Assembly: GCF_014645555.1 (NCBI RefSeq)
Contig: NZ_BMLY01000001.1
Location: 1,346,907-1,410,906 of the forward strand
Direction of reading: 5' to 3'
Source: Silvimonas amylolytica
Lineage (GTDB): Bacteria; Pseudomonadota; Gammaproteobacteria; Burkholderiales; Chitinibacteraceae
DNA: 64,000 nt
The position numbers and the translations under genes were made by a program. Below are positions 26,497-36,362 of this stretch, in pieces; positions within the stretch are counted from its first letter, which is position 1; every line of letters begins with the position of its first letter. The notes beneath the pieces were generated by a model. The model was not told the DNA's origin, did no database searches, and saw only the letters and a list, made by a program, of their open reading frames with translations.

Positions 26497-27132
26497 TCAG
26501 GGCTTGGGAATACGCAGGGTGCGGCTGATCATCAGCGAACCCGACAACGCAAACATCAGCACCAGCGGATGCAGTTTCCAGGGGCCAAGATGCACCACCC
26601 CAAACCACAACGCATCACCCAGTGCCCCTGTCCATGCGGCAACAGCCAGCACCAGCACCAGCAAGAGCGAAGTGGGAATGGGCGTTCCTTCGTAATAACG
26701 CACCTTGCCTGACTCGCCCTTCAATTGCTCTGCAGTGACGTTGTAGCGCGCCAATCGACTCACGCCGCAAGCCACAAAGTAGCCCAGCACAATGCGATCC
26801 CACATGCCCTGCATGCCCGCGCCATATGCAATGGCAGCAGGCGCAACGCCAAAAGAGATCACATCGGCCAGCGAATCCAGCTCACGGCCTAGTGCCGACT
26901 GGGCATGCCGCCAGCGTGCGACCTGGCCATCCAGAATGTCGAAAAACAGCGCCAGCGGAATCAAGCCGCAGGCAATCAAGAGGTGCTCCGGGCTTTGCTG
27001 TTGCAGATACGTCATGACAGAAAACAGGGCACCGGTGCCGCACAGGGCATTGGCAAGGGTAATCCAGTCCGCCAGGTGAAAGCCCCGGATCATGGAAAAG
27101 TGACGGGCTTGTTTGCTACGCGCTTCGTCCAA
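26497..27132 (-). CDS. CDP-alcohol phosphatidyltransferase, PssA type
   Basis: 211 aa. The CDP-alcohol motif D-x2-DG-x2-AR-x8-G-x3-D-x3-D is complete in DILDGQVARWRHAQSALG with following Asp residues, and several membrane segments surround it. Length and the LADWITLANALCG start fit the PssA group, which makes phosphatidylserine from CDP-diacylglycerol and serine in the inner membrane. The start is taken as TTG 27132, because GGAG lies five bases upstream; ATG at residue 14 has no ribosome site. A different head-group acceptor is possible. Confidence 0.82.
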   Translation of the reverse strand: MDEARSKQARHFSMIRGFHLADWITLANALCGTGALFSVMTYLQQQSPEHLLIACGLIPLALFFDILDGQVARWRHAQSALGRELDSLADVISFGVAPAAIAYGAGMQGMWDRIVLGYFVACGVSRLARYNVTAEQLKGESGKVRYYEGTPIPTSLLLVLVLAVAAWTGALGDALWFGVVHLGPWKLHPLVLMFALSGSLMISRTLRIPKP

Positions 27133-27560
27133 GATTGCTCCAAAAGGCCAAAACAGAAGGGTAAACGTGTCCTATCTTAGCACTGGAGCGTCTGTTCTTT
27201 GAGAGATGCAAATGACATGCATGTCTGATGATTTCTTCCGCAAACCGGATCAGTGTTTGCTGTTGATCCACAAAACACCTGACTTGCTTATTCAGAAAAG
27301 ATCGCAGCACAGTAGCGAAACTGTCCGCCTGTCCGGATGGTGTTGCACACGATTGCAAGCCACTTGCCCGGATGGCCGAGCTGCTTTAGCTTTTGGGGTC
27401 TCGCGCAGGCAGAACCCTGTAAAACAAGGGTCATCACACCGATGACCCTGCGGCAGGAGCTTGCAGGCGCACTAGATCACATCGGGTACGACTTACTGCA
27501 CACAGTCCAGCAAGAGACTGGCGGCAATATGTAAGCCAAAAAGAAAATGGAGAGTTGAAT
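27133..27560. other. Non-coding gap between pssA-type gene and chemoreceptor gene
   Basis: Short open frames here look non-coding. The only clear structure is a perfect 9-bp hairpin AGGGTCATC/GATGACCCT with a five-base loop at 27427-27449. No riboswitch class is recognised. The chemoreceptor promoter must lie in this stretch, but no convincing sigma70 or sigma28 box is seen. Confidence 0.5.
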
Positions 27561-29177
27561 ATGAGTATTGGCCATCGTTTAATTGCAATGATTGCCATTG
27601 CGCTTGCAGCTGTGCTGGCGATCGGCGCCACCGGTTTGTATCAGTTTGCGCAAATCCAGTCCGGGGTAACCCGGCTGATGAACGATGACATCGACAGCCT
27701 GTTGATCGCCAACGATCTGAACAACCAGTACAAGGTGGAACAGATCCAGGTGGGCCGGTTGATCCTGGAGCAAGCCCCGGATGCGCGCGCCGCGATCAAC
27801 AAGGGCATCCTGGATACACGCAACAAGCTGCAAACCCAAGCCAGCGCCTACGAAAAGAGCCACGTGCTCGACGACAGTGAAAAAGCCAGTTTTGAAGAGT
27901 TCAAAACGGCGCTGGCCAATTTGCATACCGTATTTGATCAGGTCATGAAAGCCTCTGAGGCGGGTGACAATGCCACAGCAGTGACTGTGGCTGGCTCACA
28001 AGGACGTGACCTGTCGATTGAAGTCGAAAAGAAGCTCGATAAAGTCTCTGCGTTCAATATTGATCGCGCGCAGAAAGAACAGGCCGAGATCGACCGTCGC
28101 CACCGGAATGCGCAAATCCAGTTTATTGCGGTGATCGTGCTGGCCACGCTGATTCTGATTGTGGGCGGCGTGGTGATGTACAGCGCCATCCGCCGTCCGC
28201 TGGCCGCCATGAAGCAAGCGTTTGTGAACGTACAGCGCAATCTGGACTTCACCCAGCGCGTGCCGGTTGGCCGCAATGATGAAATCGGCGCAGCCGTGCG
28301 TGCGTTCAACCAGTTGCTTGATGGCCTGCAAGGCAGCCTGCAAGGCATTAGCCAGCAGATTCGCCAGGTGGCGGGCGCCGCAACGGATATGTCGCGCAAT
28401 GCCGTCGAGATGTCCGGCAATGCCAGCAGCACCAGCGAAGCCGCCAGCAACATGGCCGCGACCGTCCAACAGGTGACGGTCAGTATCAACCATGTGGCGG
28501 ACCGGGCTGGTGAAGCCAATGAACTGTCGCGTGAATCCGGCAAGCTGGCCAAAACAGGTTCTCAGGTGATCGAATCAACGGTGAGCCGTATTGAGGGCAT
28601 TGCCGGTACGGTGCGCACTGCGGCGGATGAAATTACCAGCCTGCAAACCCTGTCGGCTGAAATCAACGCCGTGGTGAAGGTGATCAAGGAAATCGCCGAT
28701 CAAACCAATCTGCTCGCCCTGAACGCCGCGATTGAAGCCGCCCGTGCCGGTGAACAAGGCCGTGGTTTTGCGGTGGTCGCCGATGAAGTGCGCAAGCTGG
28801 CAGAGCGCACCTCGGCTTCGACTCAGGAAATCTCTGCCACGGTCGGCTCGATCCAGGATGGCGCGCTGCGTGCGGTATCGTCGATGCAGGAAGTCGTGTC
28901 GCGCATGGAAGATGGCGTGGGTCACGCCCGTGAAGCAGGTCAGGCGATTGTGGAAATCCGCCGCGGTGCCAACGACGTGGTCGAGCGGGTGGACGACATC
29001 AGCACGGCCATTCAGGAGCAAAGTGCTGCCAGCAGTAACATCGCACAACTGGTCGAGCGCATTGCGCAAATGTCGGAAGGCAATAGTGCTTCTGCCAAAC
29101 AAACTGCCGGGGCTGCCCAGCAGTTGCATCAACTGGCTGGCGATATGCAGCGCGAGGTTGAACGTTACCGCGTTTGA
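27561..29177 (+). CDS. Methyl-accepting chemotaxis protein
   Basis: 538 aa from ATG 27561, preceded by GGAGAG. TM1 is at 7-26, a periplasmic four-helix-bundle sensor (4HB_MCP type) follows, TM2 is near 186-210, then a HAMP domain ([12 protein letters not shown] onward) and the cytoplasmic signalling hairpin with [20 protein letters not shown]. It senses an unknown small molecule and signals through CheA/CheW. No CheR/CheB-docking pentapeptide is present at the C-terminus (ends QREVERYRV). It is a single gene with a strong terminator after it. Confidence 0.93.
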   Translation: MSIGHRLIAMIAIALAAVLAIGATGLYQFAQIQSGVTRLMNDDIDSLLIANDLNNQYKVEQIQVGRLILEQAPDARAAINKGILDTRNKLQTQASAYEKSHVLDDSEKASFEEFKTALANLHTVFDQVMKASEAGDNATAVTVAGSQGRDLSIEVEKKLDKVSAFNIDRAQKEQAEIDRRHRNAQIQFIAVIVLATLILIVGGVVMYSAIRRPLAAMKQAFVNVQRNLDFTQRVPVGRNDEIGAAVRAFNQLLDGLQGSLQGISQQIRQVAGAATDMSRNAVEMSGNASSTSEAASNMAATVQQVTVSINHVADRAGEANELSRESGKLAKTGSQVIESTVSRIEGIAGTVRTAADEITSLQTLSAEINAVVKVIKEIADQTNLLALNAAIEAARAGEQGRGFAVVADEVRKLAERTSASTQEISATVGSIQDGALRAVSSMQEVVSRMEDGVGHAREAGQAIVEIRRGANDVVERVDDISTAIQEQSAASSNIAQLVERIAQMSEGNSASAKQTAGAAQQLHQLAGDMQREVERYRV

Positions 29178-29198
29178 TTCTCTGGCACTCTCTGGCAC

Positions 29199-29240
29199 CA
29201 ACAAAAAAGCCCGGCTTGCGCGTCGGGCTTTTTTTGTTGG
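29199..29240. terminator. Bidirectional intrinsic terminator
   Basis: CCAACAAAAAAGCCCG pairs with CGGGCTTTTTTTGTTGG across a short loop. It lies between the convergent chemoreceptor and GGDEF-EAL genes and can serve both. Confidence 0.9.
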
Positions 29241-29259
29241 TGCGGGACGGAAGTCCGCG

Positions 29260-32190
29260 CTAACGCACTTCCACCAGATCCAGCGCCCAGGTTTTGGCGC
29301 AAGTGCCCTGGATATCCTGCGCCAGTTTGTCCAGGTCAATGTCGCCAATGGGCATCGGGCGGGCAAACAAAAAGCCCTGCAGCTTGGTCGCACCCATGGC
29401 GCGGAGTTGATCGGCAGTACCCAGTGTTTCTACACCTTCTGCCACCACTTCCAGATTCATGGCCTGCGCCAGCTGAATCACGCAACGCACAATGGCGGCA
29501 CTCTTGGGATCGCTGTCCAGCGAAAGCATAAAGCTCTTGTCGATCTTGATGGCGTCAAACTGGTAGTGATGCAGATAAGACAATGAGGCATAGCCCGTGC
29601 CGAAATCATCCAGCACCACCTTCACACCGGCACTTTGCAACGCCTGCATGGTGTAGTTGGCCTGGACGGGATCAGCGACCAGCGCCCCTTCGGTGACTTC
29701 AATTTGCAGCCGCTCCGGGCGAATACCGAACGAGCGCATGCGGTCCAGAATAGTCTGCGCGCAGTTTGGCTGTACCAGCGAAAGACCCGACCAATTCAGG
29801 TGAATCGGTGGCCAGGAGTCTGGCACAGAGGCCAGCCAGCGGCACAGCCAGTCCAGCATGTAGTAATCCAGCCGGGTGATCAGCTTGGTGTTCTCGGCCA
29901 CGGCCAGCAGTTGCGCTGGCATGGTCCAGCTGCCGTCACGCCAACGCCAGCGCATGAGTGCCTCGAAGGCCACGACCTCCCCTTTTTTGCAATCCACAAT
30001 GGGTTGCAAGAACGGCACGATGGCATCCTGCCCCTTGAGCGCGTTGCGAAAACGGGTTTCTTGCTCAAGCAAGTCACCGGCCTGTTCACGCAGGTCTCCG
30101 GTGAACAGGACATAGCCGTCGCGACCACGGGCTTTGGCCATATACATGGCCGCATCGGCATCACGCAGCAAATCTTGCGGGGTCTGGTGTAACTGCGGCT
30201 CGGCCATGACTATGCCAAGCGAACAACTGGCAAAGATGGATTGTCGCGCCAGCAGAATCGGATGATCAAAGGCATCCAGAATGCGTTGCGATACCGTCGT
30301 TGCCGCGGCAGGATCACGCACACCCGGCAGCAAAATTGCAAACTCGTCGCCACCCAGGCGCGCCAGCAGGTCATTCTCGCGCAGGCAGGACTGGATACGC
30401 CGCGTGGCTTCAATCAGCAGTGCGTCGCCTTCGATGTGCCCGAAGGTATCGTTGATGTGCTTGAAGCGATCCATATCGGCAAAAATCACCGCGAAGGGTT
30501 CTTCTGACACGCCAAAGCCACGCCAGGCTGCGTCCAGTTCATGCATGAAGTAATTGCGGTTGGCGATGCCGGTGAGCGTGTCATGCCGGTTTTCGTATTG
30601 CAGGCGCAGGTTGGCGGAGTCCAGATCTTTGGTGCGCTCCGTCACCCGTTTTTCCAGTTCCAGATAGGCCGCATGCAAACGGTCGGTGCCACGTTTGCGC
30701 GCCAGTGCCGTACCAATGTGATGCGAGACAAAGGTCATCAGCGCCACTTCGGTATCACCAAACTCGATCTCACCCTCGTAAATCTGGATCACGATCACGC
30801 CGCAGACGTTGTCGTTCTCAAACAGCGGGGCGCCCAGCCACCAGGTGAAGTTGTCGTCACGGTTCAAAAACCGCGGGTCAATCTCTTCGGCCCGAGCCAG
30901 ATCAGAGGCCCATGTCCGGTTCACCAGTACGGGCTTGCGCTGACGAATCACATATTCAGTCAGGCCACGCTGGGCTTTGCGTGGAGCGGGCGTATCTTCC
31001 AGACTATCGACAAAATACGGGAAACTGACGATGTCGGTTTCTTCATCATGCAACGCAATGAAGCAGTTTTTGGCATAGACCAGCGTGCTGATGATGGCGT
31101 GGATCTGACCATAAAAATCGGCCATTTCGATCGGGCGCGACGAGAGTTCGGCAATCTGGAACAAAGCGTGTTGCAACGCTTCGCCACGCTCGCGCTCCTG
31201 GACTTCGGAGACCAGCCGCGTGTTCAGTTGCTGCAATTCTTCGGTGCGACGAGAGACTTCGGTTTCCAGCCACGCCTTGCGCAGGAAGCGCTCCAGCGCC
31301 AGACCCACGTGTTGGGCGGTCAACAGGAACAAACGCTGATCGTCGGCATCGTAACGGTAGCCGGGGCGGTAAGTCTGTACGGCAATCATGCCGATCACTT
31401 CACCATTGGCTGAGCGCAACGGCGCACCAATCCAGGACTCTGCGACCGGGCCTTCGCCCCCGAGACTACCCGTGCGCTGGCGGTACAAAATACCGTCACG
31501 GTCAATCAACAACGGTTCGGCGTTGCGGATCACCCATCCCGTGAGCGTGATTTCATCTGGCGTAAACGGCAGGTCCTCGTTGGGATCAGGCAGGTCTTCA
31601 TCTAGCGTATCGACGAAATAAGGATAACGCAGCGTCTGGCGCACCGGGTCATACAGGGCAACGAAGAAATTCTCGGCATCAATCAGCGTGCCAATCACTT
31701 CATGGACTTGCGGCAGGAACACATCAAGCTGGGTTTCACTGGCCGCCAGATCAGCCAGGCGGATCACGGCTTCGGTGATTTTTTGCAGATGATCTGCGTG
31801 GCGACTGAGAATGGAGCGACCAAAGACCTCGGCCGCGCACATCGCCACAAAATGGTCGACCTGGCCGCGCACAATCAGGCAGCCATCCGGGCGCAGTGGA
31901 TCGCCAGTGAAGAACGCCTGGCCGTCGAGATCCTTGATGGCTTTGTGCGGGTACTTGTAATGCAGCGCGTCTACAAAAACGCGAAAATCATCCACCCCGG
32001 CAATCTGCTGCCAGACGTCGTCACGGTGTACAAACCAGGCCCAGTCCCCTTGTAACCAGACGGTTTTATCAGCTTCAAGGCAAGCCGCTATCCCGGCCAG
32101 CGTGCGCTGTTGCAACAGCGACCGGCAGATCGAGGCAGCTTCCTCGGGGACGCCCGGCAATGTGTCTGCCCAGGCAGGTTTGCTACTCAT
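29260..32190 (-). CDS. GAF-GAF-GGDEF-EAL cyclic-di-GMP turnover protein
   Basis: 976 aa, soluble. Two GAF domains (about 145-310 and 355-510) are joined by helical linkers, followed by GGDEF (LGGDEFAI, motif from Gly613) and EAL (EALMRW, 743-745). The inhibitory RxxD site is present (Arg604-Asp607), five residues before the motif. In the EAL domain the metal-binding and catalytic positions look kept (LNWSGLSL, DDFGTGYAS, KIDKSF, AEGVET), although the usual NxS context is altered. Both synthesis and breakdown of c-di-GMP are possible. The signals bound by the GAF domains are unknown. Confidence 0.93.
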   Translation of the reverse strand: MSSKPAWADTLPGVPEEAASICRSLLQQRTLAGIAACLEADKTVWLQGDWAWFVHRDDVWQQIAGVDDFRVFVDALHYKYPHKAIKDLDGQAFFTGDPLRPDGCLIVRGQVDHFVAMCAAEVFGRSILSRHADHLQKITEAVIRLADLAASETQLDVFLPQVHEVIGTLIDAENFFVALYDPVRQTLRYPYFVDTLDEDLPDPNEDLPFTPDEITLTGWVIRNAEPLLIDRDGILYRQRTGSLGGEGPVAESWIGAPLRSANGEVIGMIAVQTYRPGYRYDADDQRLFLLTAQHVGLALERFLRKAWLETEVSRRTEELQQLNTRLVSEVQERERGEALQHALFQIAELSSRPIEMADFYGQIHAIISTLVYAKNCFIALHDEETDIVSFPYFVDSLEDTPAPRKAQRGLTEYVIRQRKPVLVNRTWASDLARAEEIDPRFLNRDDNFTWWLGAPLFENDNVCGVIVIQIYEGEIEFGDTEVALMTFVSHHIGTALARKRGTDRLHAAYLELEKRVTERTKDLDSANLRLQYENRHDTLTGIANRNYFMHELDAAWRGFGVSEEPFAVIFADMDRFKHINDTFGHIEGDALLIEATRRIQSCLRENDLLARLGGDEFAILLPGVRDPAAATTVSQRILDAFDHPILLARQSIFASCSLGIVMAEPQLHQTPQDLLRDADAAMYMAKARGRDGYVLFTGDLREQAGDLLEQETRFRNALKGQDAIVPFLQPIVDCKKGEVVAFEALMRWRWRDGSWTMPAQLLAVAENTKLITRLDYYMLDWLCRWLASVPDSWPPIHLNWSGLSLVQPNCAQTILDRMRSFGIRPERLQIEVTEGALVADPVQANYTMQALQSAGVKVVLDDFGTGYASLSYLHHYQFDAIKIDKSFMLSLDSDPKSAAIVRCVIQLAQAMNLEVVAEGVETLGTADQLRAMGATKLQGFLFARPMPIGDIDLDKLAQDIQGTCAKTWALDLVEVR

Positions 32191-32539
32191 GCGCGGATAC
32201 CAGGTGTGAGCTTTGACTGACAGATAAGTGCATCTTCACGGGGGATCACCGGTTTGGCAATCCCGACCGGGCAGAGTGTCGCGCTTTTCTTGCAAGACTT
32301 GACGTCCCGGCCGATCAGCGCCAAGGGGTCGCAATGGTATGCGCTACCTGTTGCCAGCCGCCAGGCCAGGGGCCATCGACCTGTTCATCATAGAAAACAT
32401 GCAGCGCTGCGGCCAGGTCGTGCGAAGACATCCTCTCCTGACCGGTATGGCAGGCCGTCATCCTCACGCATTGGTCCACAATCCATACCGGCTTGTCGAC
32501 AGCTTATCCACAGTCATGTCCACAGGCTCTGCCAGGCTT
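32191..32539. other. Non-coding gap with one exact DnaA box
   Basis: No convincing gene is seen. An exact TTATCCACA lies at 32504-32512, with near-matches GGTCCACA (32473-32480) and ATGTCCACA (32516-32524). A GTCGAC palindrome lies between them. The rest shows nothing recognisable apart from presumed promoter sequence of the GGDEF-EAL gene. Confidence 0.45.
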
Positions 32540-33532
32540 TCAGCGCAGATCCACCCATTCGCCTGGCGCAGCCATTGTGCGCACGATCGGCAGCATATCG
32601 CGCCAGCCGGCCGCGAAACTGCTGGAGACCGGCTTGCCGCTGCGAATGGCACGGGTAAAGGCGCGCAACTCGCTTGCATAGCCATCATCATCATCACGGC
32701 GCCATTCGCGCGCTTTGCCACTGGCGTCAGTGATGATCAATGTGCGGCCGTCGTAGGTCGCGCTGCCTTTTTCGGCCAACAGCACAAGACGCCACTCGCT
32801 ATGCGCAGCAACGGAGAAATACAGATTGATATTGGCCGTCGCACCCGAAGCCGTTTGCAAAGCAAACGCAGCACCGTCATACCGGCCCAGATGCGGGTTG
32901 ATCTGGCTGGGGCTGGCCGTGGCCCGGGTGATGTCGCCCAGCAAATCACGAACCACCGCCATGTAGTGCACGCCAGCATCAAGCACCAGCCCACCAGGAA
33001 ATGCCTCTGAAGCCCGCCAGCCGCTTGAAATATACCGGTTGTCTTCGCGCATCAGCATCATGGCATTCCAGTTCAGCGCGTACGGGCGTCCGGCTTCGCC
33101 AGAATCCAGCCAGTTGCGCATACGCTCGAACACCGCGGCATAGCGGAAGTTTTCTGCCACCATGGTCACGCGATCGGGCCACGCTTGCGCCAGATCCAGC
33201 ATGGCTTGCGCTTGCTCGGCGGTGGGGGCCAGGGGTTTTTCGACGAGCACATGTTTGCCGGCTTTGAGCGCTGCCCGTGTAGCCAGCAGGTTTTCAGTTG
33301 CCGGCAAGACAATATCGACCGCTTCAATATCTGGTCGCGCCAGCAATTCTTCCCAGCCAACATACCAGTCCACGCCACCGGCCATGGCAGAGAAATGCTG
33401 GGCCTTCTGCGCGGTGCGATTGCACACAGCCACCAGTTCGACTTCCTCGGCAGCAGCCTGCAGGGCCGGCCAATGCAGTTCGCGCGCCGCAACGCCGCAA
33501 CCGATCAGCCCCAGCTTGACGGGGTGAGACAT
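32540..33532 (-). CDS. Gfo/Idh/MocA family NAD(P)-dependent oxidoreductase
   Basis: 330 aa. The N-terminal Rossmann fold has KLGLIGCGVAA (6-16), and the catalytic EKP motif is at 98-100 (VLVEKPLAP), followed by the C-terminal alpha/beta domain with GGLVLDAGVHYM holding the usual His. The family oxidises or reduces sugars and related alcohols in the cytoplasm. No sugar-transport or sugar-kinase genes are adjacent, so the substrate cannot be named. Confidence 0.88.
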   Translation of the reverse strand: MSHPVKLGLIGCGVAARELHWPALQAAAEEVELVAVCNRTAQKAQHFSAMAGGVDWYVGWEELLARPDIEAVDIVLPATENLLATRAALKAGKHVLVEKPLAPTAEQAQAMLDLAQAWPDRVTMVAENFRYAAVFERMRNWLDSGEAGRPYALNWNAMMLMREDNRYISSGWRASEAFPGGLVLDAGVHYMAVVRDLLGDITRATASPSQINPHLGRYDGAAFALQTASGATANINLYFSVAAHSEWRLVLLAEKGSATYDGRTLIITDASGKAREWRRDDDDGYASELRAFTRAIRSGKPVSSSFAAGWRDMLPIVRTMAAPGEWVDLR

Positions 33533-33699
33533 GGATTTTCTTCCTGCGAGTCGGGTATGTAATAAGAGTTTTGCGTTACGTTACGCGGCCCACCGACAGG
33601 AAGCAAAAGACGTATAAGGGTTAAGACGTAAGTACAACACCTGACCCGGGCTGCACAAAGAATTGCGGCAGGTCAAACGCCCCTGCCGCAATCGATGAA

Positions 33700-34416
33700 T
33701 CAGAAGGCCAGCAAGGGTTCCAGCTTGGCTTGGGCCGAGGCAACCCAGGCGGGAATGTAAAACGGCGCGTCGTCCATGGCGATGGCTTCAACCTCCGTAA
33801 ACATCTCCACCGCTTTGGGTGCGCCACGACGCGACTGGCGGGTGATGTGCGAGACCTTCCAGATGGTTTGTTTGACCTCGCCAGGCTTGTTCCACAAATC
33901 ATCCAGATGCTTCATGCCGGCGGGTAGCACGAAGTAAGCATCAATGGCGTCGTAGGTGGTTTTGTCGTGAAAGCGCTCTGGATAAAGACACAGCAACAGG
34001 TAAGGCAAGTAATGGGCCTGCAGCCCGGCGTAATCAAAGATGCCGCGGGTATTGGCATCAATCAGTGCACGCTGAAAATCGCCCCAGGCCAGCTTGCGGC
34101 CAGACAGTGAGTACGCTTTCAGATAAATGGGATATAACTCTTTGAGCGCCCATGCACGCAGGCGCTTGCCGTTCTCCAGATCCAGCGCGGACGGCTTGAG
34201 ATTGAATACGGCGTGACGATATTGCTCCAGCGAGCTGCAGCGGCTACCCGCCTTGTGGGCAAAGTGCGTCATCGTGTGCGGTGGGTGTGCGACGCGCAAC
34301 ACGAGTTCAGCTTCGCAGATTTCGCAGCGCCCCGTAGCGTTCTCGCCATAGGTTTGCCGGAACCATTCCGCGCTCTGGATTCCGTGCCCGTTCGGGTCTG
34401 TGGCGCGATGAGTCAT
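33700..34416 (-). CDS. Uncharacterised protein with CoiA-like zinc motif
   Basis: 238 aa, not recognised with certainty. Residues 31-60 contain C-x2-C, then HFAH (51-54) and Cys60, resembling the N-terminal metal-binding element of competence protein CoiA, where a HFAH-type motif is conserved. The remaining helical part (VFNLKPSALDLENGKRLRAW onward) has no recognised domain and lacks an obvious PD-(D/E)xK nuclease motif. There is no signal peptide. The neighbours do not suggest a pathway. It could be a regulator or a DNA-uptake accessory protein; the function is open. Confidence 0.6.
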   Translation of the reverse strand: MTHRATDPNGHGIQSAEWFRQTYGENATGRCEICEAELVLRVAHPPHTMTHFAHKAGSRCSSLEQYRHAVFNLKPSALDLENGKRLRAWALKELYPIYLKAYSLSGRKLAWGDFQRALIDANTRGIFDYAGLQAHYLPYLLLCLYPERFHDKTTYDAIDAYFVLPAGMKHLDDLWNKPGEVKQTIWKVSHITRQSRRGAPKAVEMFTEVEAIAMDDAPFYIPAWVASAQAKLEPLLAF

Positions 34417-34569
34417 GGTTGTCTCCTTGTCTGTCAGACAACCATGATAACCAAACCGCTCGTCCAGCCGAAGTGAACCAGTCAGCGGCGCGGCAAAAAG
34501 CCCTCAATCCAGCAGTCACATTTGCGTTCTACACTCCCCGCTCATTCGCCAAACCGCCCGGATCTCACC

Positions 34570-35076
34570 ATGATGCGCAGTCTGATTGCCCTCTGGTTGT
34601 TGAGCACAGCCAGCTTTGCCGGTGCTGCGGCACCTGCCCCGCTTTCCGCACAGAACATGGCGCTTTATACCTACGTTATGGGACGCGCGATCAAGGCCGA
34701 CTGCGAGCAAACCTATCCGGAAGCGACGAGTGCCATTGAGGCCAACTGGCAACGCTGGCATATGGCGCAGCCAGAGGTGGTCGCAGATTTCCGGGGCGAG
34801 CGCGCGCCTTCGGCCCCGCCCACTCGCGAGCAGCTAAAACGCATGGGCAACCCGGCGCAAAGCATCAAATCATTCTGGTGCCAGCGTCTTGATCTCTACA
34901 TGGACTTTGGCACGCGCAGTTCACCCACCGCGGTCGCTGCCCTGCAACCATGGCTGGGTGAGGCCAACCCTGGCGCCCTTGTCCAGGCCAATGACGAATG
35001 CCGAAAACTGGGACCAGCCCAGTGCGGCCCGCTTGAGATCATTGCAAGCCAGCCAGCCCCTGCTGCGGTCCGTTAG
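34570..35076 (+). CDS. Small secreted protein with four cysteines, unknown function
   Basis: 168 aa from ATG 34570 (MMRSLIALWLL); the open frame upstream to a TTG at 34522 lacks a signal sequence. Residues 1-21 form a Sec signal peptide (LLSTASFAGAA). The mature protein has four cysteines (ADCEQT, FWCQRL, NDECRK, AQCGPL), probably two disulfides, so a periplasmic location is likely. No family is recognised. It is convergent with trhP. Confidence 0.7.
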   Translation: MMRSLIALWLLSTASFAGAAAPAPLSAQNMALYTYVMGRAIKADCEQTYPEATSAIEANWQRWHMAQPEVVADFRGERAPSAPPTREQLKRMGNPAQSIKSFWCQRLDLYMDFGTRSSPTAVAALQPWLGEANPGALVQANDECRKLGPAQCGPLEIIASQPAPAAVR

Positions 35077-35087
35077 CGCTCAGGCAG

Positions 35088-36362
35088 TCAGAACAAGCGA
35101 GCGATCAGCGCCTTGTTGAGCGTAGCGGGTAGTTCGATGGAAATAGCCACGCCATTGCCAGGCGCAACGCTCACCGGCAGACCGTCACCATCCCGCATCG
35201 CCCTCAGTTCAATGACCTGATTGCCGGAGGGGTGAATGATTTCCAGCTGGTCGCCCACTGCAAAGCGGTTTTTAACATCAATCTGCGCCCAGCCATCCAC
35301 CACATTCAGGACCTCACCGACATACTGGCTTTGTCGTGATTGCGAATGTCCGTGCAAGTAGTTTTGCGTGTCCTGGCTGTGATGACGCTGCAAAAATCCA
35401 TCGGTATAGCCACGATTCGCCAAACCCTCCAGATCAGCCAGGAGGGCCGGATCAAACGCCCGGCCGGCGACCGCATCATCAATCGCCCGGCGGTACACTT
35501 GTGCGGTGCGTGCCACGTAGTACGCGCTCTTGGTACGCCCTTCGACCTTGAGTGAATCCACGCCAATGTCCACCAACCGCGCCACATGCTCTACCGCGCG
35601 CAGGTCTTTGGAATTCATGATGTAGGTGCCGTGTTCATCCTCGATGATCGGCATCAATTCGCCAGGACGGCCGGGCTCCTCGAGCAGATACTCCGTTTCA
35701 GCAGCATCATGACGCGGCACGCCCCCACAAGCGCTCTCGCCTGCGGCGTGGATCTTGTAGTCCCACCGGCACGCGTTGGTACAAGTGCCCTGATTGGGGT
35801 CACGGTGGTTGAAATAGCCTGACAGCAAACAGCGGCCCGAATACGCGATGCATAGCGCGCCATGCACAAAGACTTCCAGCTCCATATCCGGGCATTGCTG
35901 GCGGATTTCCGCAATTTCTTCCAGCCCCAGCTCGCGCGAAAGAATGACGCGGGTCAGCCCCAATGATTGCCAGAACTTCACTCCCGCGTAATTCACGGTA
36001 TTGGCCTGCACTGACAAATGCACAGGCATATCGGGCCAGGCTTCACGAACCAGCATGATCAGGCCAGGATCCGCCATGATCAGCGCATCTGGCTTCATGG
36101 CAAGCACTGGTGCCATATCAGCAAGGAAGGTTTTGACCTTGGCGTTGTGGGGCAACACATTGGCCGCCACGAACAATTGCTTGCCACGTGAGTGGGCCCG
36201 TTCGATGCCCTGCGCCAGGTGCTCCAGCCGGAAGTCATTGTTGCGCGCACGCAGGCTGTACCGGGGCAGACCGGCGTAGACGGCATCCGCGCCGAAATCG
36301 AACGCGGTGTCCAGTTTGGCAAGATTGCCGGCAGGCAATAACAACTCAGGGGCATGGCGCAT
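35088..36362 (-). CDS. trhP: U32 family tRNA hydroxylation protein TrhP (YegQ)
   Basis: 424 aa. The U32 signature ELEVFVHGALCIAYSGRC is followed by four cysteines at 171, 178, 194 and 198 (CTNACRWDY), which are expected to hold an Fe-S cluster. The N-terminal half is a TIM-barrel-like PELLLPAGNLAKL fold, and the C-terminal domain has the usual beta-barrel tail. TrhP makes 5-hydroxyuridine at tRNA position 34 with prephenate. The length and motifs match YegQ rather than RlhA or UbiU/V. Confidence 0.9.
   Translation of the reverse strand: MRHAPELLLPAGNLAKLDTAFDFGADAVYAGLPRYSLRARNNDFRLEHLAQGIERAHSRGKQLFVAANVLPHNAKVKTFLADMAPVLAMKPDALIMADPGLIMLVREAWPDMPVHLSVQANTVNYAGVKFWQSLGLTRVILSRELGLEEIAEIRQQCPDMELEVFVHGALCIAYSGRCLLSGYFNHRDPNQGTCTNACRWDYKIHAAGESACGGVPRHDAAETEYLLEEPGRPGELMPIIEDEHGTYIMNSKDLRAVEHVARLVDIGVDSLKVEGRTKSAYYVARTAQVYRRAIDDAVAGRAFDPALLADLEGLANRGYTDGFLQRHHSQDTQNYLHGHSQSRQSQYVGEVLNVVDGWAQIDVKNRFAVGDQLEIIHPSGNQVIELRAMRDGDGLPVSVAPGNGVAISIELPATLNKALIARLF

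Noticed and set aside
27133..27560. Riboswitch upstream of the chemoreceptor
   Set aside because: No consensus of known classes, including the c-di-GMP-I type, could be matched.
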